Shown here: positions 43,013 to 54,981 of the stretch, piece by piece
How positions within the stretch are numbered: position 1 is the first letter of the stretch
Layout: every line of letters begins with the position of its first letter
Notes under the pieces: generated by a model
Told to the model about the DNA's origin: nothing
What the model saw: the letters and a program-made list of their open reading frames with translations, nothing else
Database searches by the model: none
Position numbers and translations under genes: made by a program
Assembly: GCA_037127255.1 (NCBI GenBank)
Contig: JBANSL010000003.1
Location: forward strand, 45,753,314-45,817,313
From: Persicaria tinctoria
Lineage: Eukaryota; Streptophyta; Magnoliopsida; Caryophyllales; Polygonaceae
DNA length: 64,000 bases
Direction: 5' to 3'

Positions 43013-44330
43013 TTGGCTCCGTGTCGAGCCTCCGATCGAAGCTGCGTTCTCGAAGATGAAGTTTTATTTAAGTCCCAAAGACGTTGTAGCTTGGCTATGC
43101 GTCGGGTCTCTGATCGAAGCTGCGTTCTCGGAGATGAAGTTTTATTTAATTCCCAAAGACGCTGGAGCTTGGCTCTGCGTCGGGCCTCCGATCGGAGCTG
43201 CGTTCTCGGAGATGAAGTTTTATTTAAGTCCCAAAGACGCTGGAGCTTGGCTACGCGTCGGGCCTCCGATAGAAGCTGCGTTATCGGAGATGAAGTTTTA
43301 TTTAAGTCCCAAAGACGTTGTAGCTTGGCTCCGCGTCGGGCCTCCTATCGAAGTCGCGTTCTCGGAGATGAAGTTTTGTTTAAGTCCCAAAGATGCTGGA
43401 GCTTAGCTCTGCGTCGGGCCTCCGATCGAACCTGCGTTCTCGGAGATGAAGTTTTATTCAAGTCCCAAAGACGCTGGAGCTTGGCTCCGCATCGGGCCTC
43501 CGATCGAAGTTGCGTTCTCGGAGATGAAGTTTTATTTAAGTCCCAAAGAAGCTGGAGCTTGGCTCCGCGTCTGGACTCCGATTGATGCTGCGTTCTCGGA
43601 GATGACGTTTTATTTAAGTCCCAAAGATGCTGGAGCTTCGCTCCGCGGTGGGCCTTCGATCGAGGTTGCGTTCTCGGAGATGAAGTTTATTTAAGTCCCA
43701 AAGACGCTGGAGCTTGGCTCCGCGTTGGGCCTCCGATTGACGCTGCGTTCTCTGAGATGAAGTTTTATTTAAGTCCCAAAGACGCTGGAGCTTGGCTCCG
43801 TGTCGAGCCTCCGATCGAAGCTGCGTTCTCGGAGATGAAGTTTTATTTAAGTCTCAAACACGTTGTAGCTTGGCTATGCGTCGGGTCTCTGATCGAAGTT
43901 GCGTTCTCGGAGATGAAGTTTTATTTAATTCCCAAAGACGCTGGAGCTTGGCTTTGCGTCGGGCCTCCGATCGGAGCTGCGTTCTCGGAGATGAAGTTTT
44001 ATTTAAGTCCCAAAGACGCTGGAGCTTGGCTACGCGTCGGGCCTCCGATAGAAGCTGCGTTATCGGAGATGAAGTTTTATTTAAGTCCCAAAGATGCTGG
44101 AGCTTAGCTCTGCGTCGGGCCTCCGATCGAACCTGCGTTCTCGGAGATGAAGTTTTATTCAAGTCCCAAAGACGCTGGAGCTTGGCTCCGCATCGGGCCT
44201 CCGATCGAAGTTGCGTTCTCGGAGATGAAGTTTTATTTAAGTCTCAAAGACGCTGGAGCTTGGCTCCGCGTCTGGACTCCGATTGAAGCTGCGTTCTCGG
44301 AGATGAAGTTTTATTTAAGTCCCAAAGACG
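43013..44330 (+). repeat. Satellite block with 779-bp period
   Basis: The variant order starting at 43013 recurs at 43792 (ten monomers minus one base), with one monomer type missing in the second copy. Confidence 0.6.
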
Positions 44331-44395
44331 CTGGAGCTTGGCTCCGTGTCGAGCCTCCGATCGAAGCTGCGTTCTCGGAGATGAAGTTTTATTTA

Positions 44396-45560
44396 AGTCC
44401 CAAAGACGGTGTGGCTTGGCTCTGCGTCGGGCCTCCGATCGAAGCTGCGTTCTCGGAGATGAAGTTTTATTTAATTCCCAAAGATGCTGGAGCTTGGCTC
44501 TGCGTCGGGCCTCCGATCGGAGCTGCGTTCTCGGAGATGAAGTTTTATTTAATTCCGAAAGACGCTGGAGCTTGGCTCCGCGTCGGGCCTCCGATAGAAG
44601 CTGCGCTATCGGAGATGAAGTTTTATTTAAGTCCCAAAGGCGTTGTAGCTTGGCTCCGCGTCGGGCCTCCTATCAAAGCTGCGTTCTCGGAGATGAAGTT
44701 TTATTTAAGTCCCAAAGACGGTGTAGCTTGGCTCTGCGTCGGGCCTCCGATCGAAGCTGCGTTATCGGAGATGAAGTTTTATTTAATTCCCAAAGATGCT
44801 GGAGCTTGGCTCTGCGTCGGGCCTCCAATCGGAGCTGCGTTCTCGGAGATGAAGTTTTATTTAATTCCGAAAGACGCTGGAGCTTGGCTCCGCGTCGGGC
44901 CTCCGATAGAAGCTGCGTTATCGGAGATGAAGTTTTATTTAAGTCCCAAAGGCGTTGTAGCTTGGCTCCGCGTCGGGCCTCCTATCAAAGCTGCGTTCTC
45001 GGAGATGATGTTTTATTTAAGTCCCAAAGACGTTGTAGCTTGGCTCTGCGTCGGGCCTCCGATCGAAGCTGCGTTCTCGGAGATGAAGTTTTATTTAATT
45101 CCGAAAGACGCTGGAGCTTGGCTCCGCGTCGGGCCTCCGATCGAAGCTGCGCTCTCGGAGATGAAGTGTTATTTATGTCCCAAAGGCGTTGTAGCTTGGC
45201 TCAGCGTCGGGCCTCCTATCAAAGCTGCGTTCTCGGAGATGAAGTTTTATTTAAGTCCCAAAGACGTTGTAGCTTGGCTCTGCGTCGGGCCTCCGATCGA
45301 AGCTGCGTTCTCGGAGATGAAGTTTTATTTAATTCCCAAAGACGCTGGAGCTTGGCTCTGCGTCGGGCCTCCGATCGGAGCTGCGTTCTCGGAGATGAAG
45401 TTTTATTTAATTCCGAAAGACGCTGGAGCTTGGCTCCGCGTCGGGCCTCCGATCGAAGCTGCGCTCTCGGAGATGAAGTTTTATTTATGTCCCAAAGGCG
45501 TTGTAGCTTGGCTCCGCGTCGGGCCTCCTATCAAAGCTGCGTTCTCGGAGATGAAGTTTT
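44396..45560 (+). repeat. Satellite block with 4-monomer (312-bp) period
   Basis: Four monomer types follow one another in fixed order (GGTGT or GTTGT with CTCTGC; CTCTGC with ATCGGA; CTCCGC with GCGCTATCG or GCGTTATCG; GGCGTTGTA with ATCAAA). The cycle starts at about 44400 and 44712, then appears shortened to three, then complete again from about 45250. Confidence 0.7.
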
Positions 45561-46129
45561 ATTTAAGTCCCAAAGATGCTGGAGCTTGGCTCCGCGTCGG
45601 GCCTCCGGTCGAAGCTGCGTTCTCGGAGATTAAGTTTTATTCAAGTCCCAAAGACGCTGGAGCTTGGCTCCGCATCGGGCCTCCGATCGATGTTGCGTTC
45701 TTGGAGATGGAGTTTTATTTAAGTCCGAAAGACGCTGGAGCTTGGCTCCACATCGGGCCGCCTATCGAAGCTGCGTTCTTGGAGATGAAGTTTTATTTAA
45801 GTCCCAAAGACGTTGTAGCTTGGCTCCATGTCAGGCCTCCGATCGAAGCTGCGTTCTCGGAGATGAAGTTTTATTTAAGTCCTAAAGACGCTGGAGCTGG
45901 GCTCCGTGTCAAGCCTTCGATTGAAGTTGCGTTCTCGGAGATGAAGTTTTATTTAAGTCCCAAAGACGTTGTAGCTTGGCTCTGCGTCGGGGCTCCGATC
46001 GAAGTTGCGTTCTCGGAGATGAAGTTTTATTTAAGTCCCAAAGACGCTGGAGCTTGGCTCCGCATGGGGCCTCCGATCAGAGCTGCGTTCTCGGAGATGA
46101 AGTTTATTCAAGTCCGAAAGACGCTGGAG

Positions 46130-49100
46130 CTTGTCTACGGGTCGGGCCTCCGATCGAAGCTTCGTTATCGGAGATAAAGTTTTATTTAAGTCCCAAAGAC
46201 GTTGTAGCTTGGCTCCGCGTCAGGCCTCCGATCGAAGCTGCGTTCTCGGAGATGAAGTTTTATTTAAGTCCTAAAGACGCTGGAGCTTGGCTCCGCGTCG
46301 GGCCTCCTATCGAAGCTGCGTTCTCAGAGATGAAGGTTTATTTAAATCCCAAAGACGCTGGAGCTTGGCTCCGCGTTGGGCCTCCGATCGAAGTTGCGTT
46401 CTCGCAGATGAACTTTTATTTAAGTCCCAAAGGCGCTGGAGCTTGGCTCCGTGTCGAGCCTCCGATCGAAGCTGCGTTCTCGGAGATGAAGTTTTATTTA
46501 AGTCCCAAAGACGTTGTAGCTTGGCTCTGCGTCGGGCCTCCAATCGAAGCTGCGTTCTCGGAGATGAAGTTTTATTTAATTCCCAAAGACACTGGAGCTT
46601 GGCTCTGCGTCGGGCCTCCGATCGGAGCTGCGTTCTCGGAGTTGAAGTTTTATTTAATTCCGAAAGACGCTGGAGCTTGGCTCCGCGTCGGGCCTCCGAT
46701 CGAAGCTGCGCTCTCGGAGATGAAGTTTTATTTATGTCCCAAAGGCGTTGTAGCTTGGCTCCGCGTCGGGCCTCCTATCAAAGTTGCGTTCTCCGAGATG
46801 AAGTTTTATTTAAGTCCCAAAGATGCTGGAGCTTGGCTCCGCGTCGGGCCTCCGGTCGAAGCTGCGTTCTCGGAGATTAAGTTTTATTCAAGTCCCAAAG
46901 ACGCTGGAGCTTGGCTCCGCATCGGGCCTCCGATCGATGTTGCGTTCTTGGAGATGGAGTTTTATTTAAGTCCCAAAGACGCTGGAGCTTGGCTCCGCAT
47001 CGGGCCTCCTATCGAAGCCGCGTTCTTGGAGATGAAGTTTTATTTAAGTCCCGAAGACGTTGTAGCTTGGCTCCATGTCAGGCCTCTGATCGAAGCTGCG
47101 TTCTCGGAGATGAAGTTTTATTTAAGTCCTAAAGACGCTGGAGCTGGGCTCCGTGTCAAGCCTTCGATTGAAGCTGCGTTCTCGGAGATGAAGTTTTATT
47201 TAAGTCCCAAAGACGTTGTACCTTGGCTCTGCGTCGGGGCTCCGATCGAAGTTGCGTTCTCGGAGATGAAGTTTTATTTAAGTCCCAAAGACGCTGGAGC
47301 TTGGCTCCGCATGGGGCCTCCGATCAGAGCTGCGTTCTCGGAGATGAAGTTTATTCAGGTCCCAAAGACGCTGGAGCTTGTCTACGGGTCGGGCCTTCGA
47401 TCGAAGCTTCGTTATCGGAGATAAAGTTTTATTTAAGTCCCAAAGACGTTGTAGCTTGGCTCCGCGTCAGGCCTCCGATCGAAGCTGCGTTCTCGGAGAT
47501 GAAGTTTTATTTAAGTCCTAAAGACGCTGGAGCTTGGCTCCGCGTCGGGCCTCCTATCGAAGCTGCGTTCTCAGAGATGAAGTTTTATTTAAATCCCAAA
47601 GACGCTGGAGCTTGGCTCCGCGTTGGGCCTCCGATCGAAGTTGCGTTCTCGCAGATGAACTTTTATTTAAGTCCCAAAGGCGCTGGAGCTTGGCTCCGTG
47701 TCGAGCCTCCGATCGAAGATGCGTTCTCGGAGATGAAGTTTTATTTAAGTCCCAAAGACGTTGTAGCTTGGCTCTGCGTCGGGGCTCCGATCGAAGTTGC
47801 GTTCTCTGAGATGAAGTTTTATTTAAGTCCCAAAGACGCTGGAGCTTGGCTCCGCATGGGGCCTCCGATCAGAGCTGCGTTCTCGGAGATGAAGTTTATT
47901 CAAGTCCGAAAGACGCTGGAGCTTGTCTACGGGTCGGGCCTCCGATCGAAGCTTCGTTATCGGAGATAAAGTTTTATTTAAGTCCCAAAGACGTTGTAGC
48001 TTGGCTCCGCGTCAGGCCTCCGATCGAAGCTGCGTTCTCGGAGATGAAGTTTTATTTAAGTCCTAAAGACGCTGGAGCTTGGCTCCGCGTCGGGCCTCCT
48101 ATCGAAGCTGCGTTCTCAGAGATGAAGTTTTATTTAAATCCCAAAGACGCTGGAGCTTGGCTCCGCGTTGGGCCTCCGATCGAAGTTGCGTTCTCGCAGA
48201 TGAACTTTTATTTAAGTCCCAAAGGCGCTGGAGCTTGGCTCCGTGTCGAGCCTCCGATCGAAGCTGCGTTCTCGGAGATGAAGTTTTATTTAAGTCCCAA
48301 AGACGTTGTAGCTTGGCTCTGCGTCGGGCCTCCAATCGAAGCTGCGTTCTCGGAGATGAAGTTTTATTTAATTCCCAAAGACACTGGAGCTTGGCTCTGC
48401 GTCGGGCCTCCGATCGGAGCTGCGTTCTCGGAGATGAAGTTTTATTTAATTCCGAAAGACGCTGGAGCTTGGCTCCGCGTCGGGCCTCCGATCGAAGCTG
48501 CGCTCTCGGAGATGAAGTTTTATTTATGTCCCAAAGGCGTTGTAGCTTGGCTCCGCGTCGGGCCTCCTATCAAAGCTGCGTTCTCCGAGATGAAGTTTTA
48601 TTTAAGTCCCAAAGATGCTGGAGCTTGGCTCCGCGTCGGGCCTCCGGTCGAAGCTGCGTTCTCGGAGATTAAGTTTTATTCAAGTCCCAAAGACGCTGGA
48701 GCTTGGCTCCGCATCGGGCCTCCGATCGATGTTGCGTTCTTGGAGATGGAGTTTTATTTAAGTCCCAAAGACGCTGGAGCTTGGCTCCGCATCGGGCCTC
48801 CTATCGAAGCCGCGTTCTTGGAGATGAAGTTTTATTTAAGTCCCGAAGACGTTGTAGCTTGGCTCCGTGTCAAGCCTTCGATTGAAGCTGCGTTCTCGGA
48901 GATGAAGTTTTATTTAAGTCCCAAAGACGTTGTACCTTGGCTCTGCGTCGGGGCTCCGATCGAAGTTGCGTTCTCGGAGATGAAGTTTTATTTAAGTCCC
49001 AAAGACGCTGGAGCTTGGCTCCGCATGGGGCCTCCGATCAGAGCTGCGTTCTCGGAGATGAAGTTTATTCAAGTCCCAAAGACGCTGGAGCTTGTCTACG

Positions 49101-52100
49101 GGTCGGGCCTCCGATCGAAGCTTCGTTATCGGAGATAAAGTTTTATTTAAGTCCCAAAGACGTTGTAGCTTGGCTCCGCGTCAGGCCTCCGATCGAAGCT
49201 GCGTTCTCGGAGATGAAGTTTTATTTAAGTCCTAAAGACGCTGGAGCTTGGCTCCGCGTCGGGCCTCCTATCGAAGCTGCGTTCTCAGAGATGAAGTTTT
49301 ATTTAAATCCCAAAGACGCTGGAGCTTGGCTCCGCGTTGGGCCTCCGATCGAAGTTGCGTTCTCGCAGATTAACTTTTATTTAAGTCCCAAAGGCGCTGG
49401 AGCTTGGCTCCGTGTCGAGCCTCCGATCGAAGATGCGTTCTCGGAGATGAAGTTTTATTTAAGTCCCAAAGACGTTGTAGCTTGGCTCTGCGTCGGGGCT
49501 CCGATCGAAGTTGCGTTCTCGGAGATGAAGTTTTATTTAAGTCCCAAAGACGCTGGAGCTTGGCTCCGCATGGGGCCTCCGATCAGAGCTGCGTTCTCGG
49601 AGATGAAGTGTATTCAAGTCCGAAAGACGCTGGAGCTTGTCTACGGGTCGGGCCTCCGATCGAAGCTTCGTTATCGGAGATAAAGTTTTATTTAAGTCCC
49701 AAAGACGTTGTAGCTTGGCTCCGCGTCAGGCCTCCGATCGAAGCTGCGTTCTCGGAGATGAAGTTTTATTTAAGTCCTAAAGACGCTGGAGCTTGGCTCC
49801 GCGTCGGGCCTCCTATCGAAGCTGCGTTCTCAGAGATGAAGTTTTATTTAAATCCCAAAGACGCTGGAGCTTGGCTCCGCGTTGGGCCTCCGATCGAAGT
49901 TGCGTTCTCGCAGATGAACTTTTATTTAAGTCCCAAAGGCGCTGGAGCTTGGCTCCGTGTCGAGCCTCCGATCGAAGCTGCGTTCTCGGAGATGAAGTTT
50001 TATTTAAGTCCCAAAGACGTTGTAGCTTGGCTCTGCATTGGGCCTCCAATCGAAGCTGCGTTCTCGGAGATGAAGTTTTATTTAATTCCCAAAGACACTG
50101 GAGCTTGGCTCTGCGTCGGGCCTCCGATCGGAGCTGCGTTCTCGGAGATGAAGTTTTATTTAATTCCGAAAGACGCTGGAGCTTGGCTCCGCGTCGGGCC
50201 TCCGATCGAAGCTGCGCTCTCGGAGATGAAGTTTTATTTATGTCCCAAAGGCGTTGTAGCTTGGCTCCGCGTCGGGCCTCCTATCAAAGCTGCGTTCTCC
50301 GAGATGAAGTTTTATTTAAGTCCCAAAGATGCTGGAGCTTGGCTCCGCGTCGGGCCTCCGGTCGAAGCTGCGTTCTCGGAGATTAAGTTTTATTCAAGTC
50401 CCAAAGACGCTGGAGCTTGGCTCCGCATCGGGCCTCCGATCGATGTTGCGTTCTTGGAGATGGAGTTTTATTTAAGTCCCAAAGACGCTGGAGCTTGGCT
50501 CCGCATCGGGCCTCCTATCGAAGCCGCGTTCTTGGAGATGAAGTTTTATTTAAGTCCCGAAGACGTTGTAGCTTGGCTCCATGTCAGGCCTCTGATCGAA
50601 GCTGCGTTCTCGGAGATGAAGTTTTATTTAAGTCCTAAAGACGCTGGAGCTGGGCTCCGTGTCAAGCCTTCGATTGAAGCTGCGTTCTCGGAGATGAAGT
50701 TTTATTTAAGTCCCAAAGACGTTGTACCTTGGCTCTGCGTCGGGGCTCCGATCGAAGTTGCGTTCTCGGAGATGAAGTTTTATTTAAGTCCCAAAGACGC
50801 TGGAGCTTGGCTCCGCATGGGGCCTCCGATCAGAGTTGCGTTCTCGGAGATGAAGTTTATTCAAGTCCCAAAGACGCTGGAGCTTGTCTACGGGTCGGGC
50901 CTCCGATCGAAGCTTCGTTATCGGAGATAAAGTTTTATTTAAGTCCCAAAGACGTTGTAGCTTGGCTCCGCGTCAGGCCTCCGATCGAAGCTGCGTTCTC
51001 GGAGATGAAGTTTTATTTAAGTCCTAAAGACGCTGGAGCTTGGCTCCGCGTCGGGCCTCCTATCGAAGCTGCGTTCTCAGAGATGAAGTTTTATTTAAAT
51101 CCCAAAGACGCTGGAGCTTGGCTCCGCGTTGGGCCTCCGATCGAAGTTGCGTTCTCGCAGATGAACTTTTATTTAAGTCCCAAAGGCGCTGGAGCTTGGC
51201 TCCGTGTCGAGCCTCCGATCGAAGATGCGTTCTCGGAGATGAAGTTTTATTTAAGTCCCAAAGACGTTGTAGCTTGGCTCTGCGTCGGGCCTCCAATCGA
51301 AGCTGCGTTCTCGGAGATGAAGTTTTATTTAATTCCCAAAGACACTGGAGCTTGGCTCTGCGTCGGGCCTCCGATCGGAGCTGCGTTCTCGGAGATGAAG
51401 TTTTATTTAATTCCGAAAGACGCTGGAGCTTGGCTCCGCGTCGGGCCTCCGATCGAAGCTTCGCTCTCGGAGATGAAGTTTTATTTATGGCCCAAAGGCG
51501 TTGTAGCTTGGCTCCGCGTCGGGCTCCTATCAAAGCTGCGTTCTCCGAGATGAAGTTTTATTTAAGTCCCAAAGATGCTGGAGCTTGGCTCCGCGTCGGG
51601 CCTCCGGTCGAAGCTGCGTTCTCGGAGATTAAGTTTTATTCAAGTCCCAAAGACGCTGGAGCTTGGCTCCGCATCGGGCCTCCGATCAATGTTGCGTTCT
51701 TGGAGATGGAGTTTTATTTAAGTCCCAAAGACGCTGGAGCTTGGCTCCGCATCGGGCCTCCTATCGAAGCCGCATTCTTGGAGATGAAGTTTTATTTAAG
51801 TCCCGAAGACGTTGTAGCTTGGCTCCATGTCAGGCCTCCGATCGAAGCTGCGTTCTCGGAGATGAAGTTTTATTTAAGTCCTAAAGACGCTGGAGCTGGG
51901 CTCCGTGTCAAGCCTTCGATTGAAGCTGCGTTCTCGGAGATGAAGTTTTATTTAAGTCCCAAAGACGTTGTAGCTTGGCTCTGCGTCGGGGCTCCGATCG
52001 AAGTTGCGTTCTCGGAGATGAAGTTTTATTTAAGTCCCAAAGACGCTGGAGCTTGGCTCCGCATGGGGCCTCCGATCAGAGCTGCGTTCTCGGAGATGAA

Positions 52101-54981
52101 GTTTATTCAGGTCCCAAAGACGCTGGAGCTTGTCTACGGGTCGGGCCTCCGATCGAAGCTTCGTTATCGGAGATAAAGTTTTATTTAAGTCCCAAAGACG
52201 TTGTAGCTTGGCTCCGCGTCAGGCCTCCGATCGAAGCTGCGTTCTCGGAGATGAAGTTTTATTTAAGTCCTAAAGACGCTGGAGCTTGGCTCCGCGTCGG
52301 GCCTCCTATCGAAGCTGCGTTCTCAGAGATGAAGTTTTATTTAAATCCCAAAGACGCTGGAGCTTGGCTCCGCGTTGGGCCTCCGATCGAAGTTGCGTTC
52401 TCGCAGATGAACTTTTATTTAAGTCCCAAAGGCGCTGGAGCTTGGCTCCGTGTCGAGCCTCCGATCGAAGATGCGTTCTCGGAGATGAAGTTTTATTTAA
52501 GTCCCAAAGACGTTGTAGCTTGGCTCTGCGTCGGGCCTCCAATCGAAGCTGCGTTCTCGGAGATGAAGTTTTATTTAATTCCCAAAGACACTGGAGCTTG
52601 GCTCTGCGTCGGGCCTCCGATCGGAGCTGCGTTCTCGGAGATGAAGTTTTATTTAATTCCGAAAGACGCTGGAGCTTGGCTCCGCGTCGGGCCTCCGATC
52701 GAAGCTTCGCTCTCGGAGATGAAGTTTTATTTATGTCCCAAAGGCGTTGTAGCTTGGCTCCGCGTCGGGCTCCTATCAAAGCTGCGTTCTCCGAGATGAA
52801 GTTTTATTTAAGTCCCAAAGATGCTGGAGCTTGGCTCCGCGTCGGGCCTCCGGTCGAAGCTGCGTTCTCGGAGATTAAGTTTTATTCAAGTCCCAAAGAC
52901 GCTGGAGCTTGGCTCCGCATCGGGCCTCCGATCAATGTTGCGTTCTTGGAGATGGAGTTTTATTTAAGTCCCAAAGACGCTGGAGCTTGGCTCCGCATCG
53001 GGCCTCCTATCGAAGCCGCATTCTTGGAGATGAAGTTTTATTTAAGTCCCGAAGACGTTGTAGCTTGGCTCCATGTCAGGCCTCCGATCGAAGCTGCGTT
53101 CTCGGAGATGAAGTTTTATTTAAGTCCTAAAGACGCTGGAGCTGGGCTCCGTGTCAAGGCTTCGATTGAAGCTGCGTTCTCGGAGATGAAGTTTTATTTA
53201 AGTCCCAAAGACGTTGTAGCTTGGCTCTGCTTCGGGGCTCCGATCGAAGTTGCGTTCTCGGAGATGAAGTTTTATTTAAGTCCCAAAGACGCTGGAGCTT
53301 GGCTCCGCATGGGGCCTCCGATCAGAGCTGCGTTCTCGGAGATGAAGTTTATTCAAGTCCCAAAGACGCTGGAGCTTGTCTACGGGTCGGGCCTCCGATC
53401 GAAGCTTCGTTATCGGAGATAAAGTTTTATTTAAGTCCCAAAGACGTTGTAGCTTGGCTCCGTGTCAGGCCTCCGATCGAAGCTGCGTTCTCGGAGATGA
53501 AGTTTTATTTAAGTCCTAAAGACGCTGGAGCTTGGCTCCGCGTCGGGCCTCCTATCGAAGCTGCGTTCTCAGAGATGAAGTTTTATTTAAATCCCAAAGA
53601 CGCTGGAGCTTGGCTCCGCGTTGGGCCTCCGATCGAAGTTGCGTTCTCGCAGATGAAGTTTTATTTAAGTCCCAAAGGCGCTGGAGCTTGGCTCCGTGTC
53701 GAGCCTCCGATCGAAGCTGCGTTCTCGGAGATGAAGTTCTATTTAAGTCCCAAAGACGTTGTAGCTTGGCTCTGCGTCGGGCCTCCAATCGAAGCTGCGT
53801 TCTCGGAGATGAAGTTTTATTTAATTCCCAAAGACACTGGAGCTTGGCTCTGCGTCGGGCCTCCGATCGGAGCTGCGTTCTCGGAGATGAAGTTTTATTT
53901 AATTCCGAAAGACGCTGGAGCTTGGCTCCGCGTCGGGCCTCCGATCGAAGCTGCGCTCTCGGAGATGAAGTTTTATTTATGTCCCAAAGGCGTTGTAGCT
54001 TGGCTCCGCGTCGGGCCTCCTATCAAAGCTGCGTTCTCCGAGATGAAGTTTTATTTAAGTCCCAAAGACGCTGGAGCTGGGCTCCGCGTCGGGCCTCCAA
54101 TCGAAGCTGCGTTCTCGGAGATGAAGTTTTATTTAATTCCCAAAGACACTGGAGCTTGGCTCTGCGTCGGGCCTCCGATCGGAGCTGCGTTCTCGGAGAT
54201 GAAGTTTTATTTAAGTCCCAAAGACGCTGGAGCTTGGCTCCGCGTCGGGCCTCCGATCGAAGCTGCGCTCTCGGAGATGAAGTTTTATTTATGTCCCAAA
54301 GGCGTTGTAGCTTGGCTCCGCGTCGGGCCTCCTATCAAAGCTGCGTTCTCCGAGATGAAGTTTTATTTAAGTCCCAAAGACGCTGGAGCTGGGCTCCGCG
54401 TCGGGCCTCCGGTCGAAGCTGCGTTCTCGGAGATTAAGTTTTATTCAAGTCCCAAAGACGCTGGAGCTTGGCTCCGCATCGGGCCTCCGATCGATGTTGC
54501 GTTCTTGGAGATGGAGTTTTATTTAAGTCCCAAAGACGCTGGAGCTTGGCTCCGCATCGGGCCTCCTATCGAAGCCGCGTTCTTGGAGATGAAGTTTTAT
54601 TTAAGTCCCAAAGACGTTGTAGCTTGGCTCCATGTCAGGCCTCCGATCGAAGCTGCGTTCTCGGAGATGAAGTTTTATTTAAGTCCTAAAGACGCTGGAG
54701 CTGGGCTCCGTGTCAAGCCTTCGATTGAAGCTGCGTTCTCGGAGATGAAGTTTTATTTAAGTCCCAAAGACGTTGTAGCTTGGCTCTACGTCGGGGCTCC
54801 GATCGAAGTTGCGTTCTCGGAGATGAAGTTTTATTTAAGTCCCAAAGACGCTGGAGTTTGGCTCCGCATGGTGCCTCCGATCAGAGCTGCGTTCTCGGAG
54901 ATGAAGTTTATTCAAGTCCCAAAGACGCTGGAGCTTGTCTACGGGTCGGGCCTCCGATCGAAGCTTCGTTATCGGATATAA
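46130..54981 (+). repeat. Satellite block with 16-monomer (about 1,246-bp) higher-order repeat
   Basis: A diagnostic variant, CTTGTCTACGGGTCGGGCCT, begins at 46130, 47377, 47922, 49091, 49636, 50883, 52129, 53375 and 54934. Intervals are 1247, 545, 1169, 545, 1247, 1246, 1246 and 1559 bp, that is 16, 7, 15, 7, 16, 16, 16 and 20 monomers less one or two bases. Each unit contains a shortened monomer (GAAGTTTATTCA, one T fewer), which shifts the frame once per unit. Confidence 0.9.
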
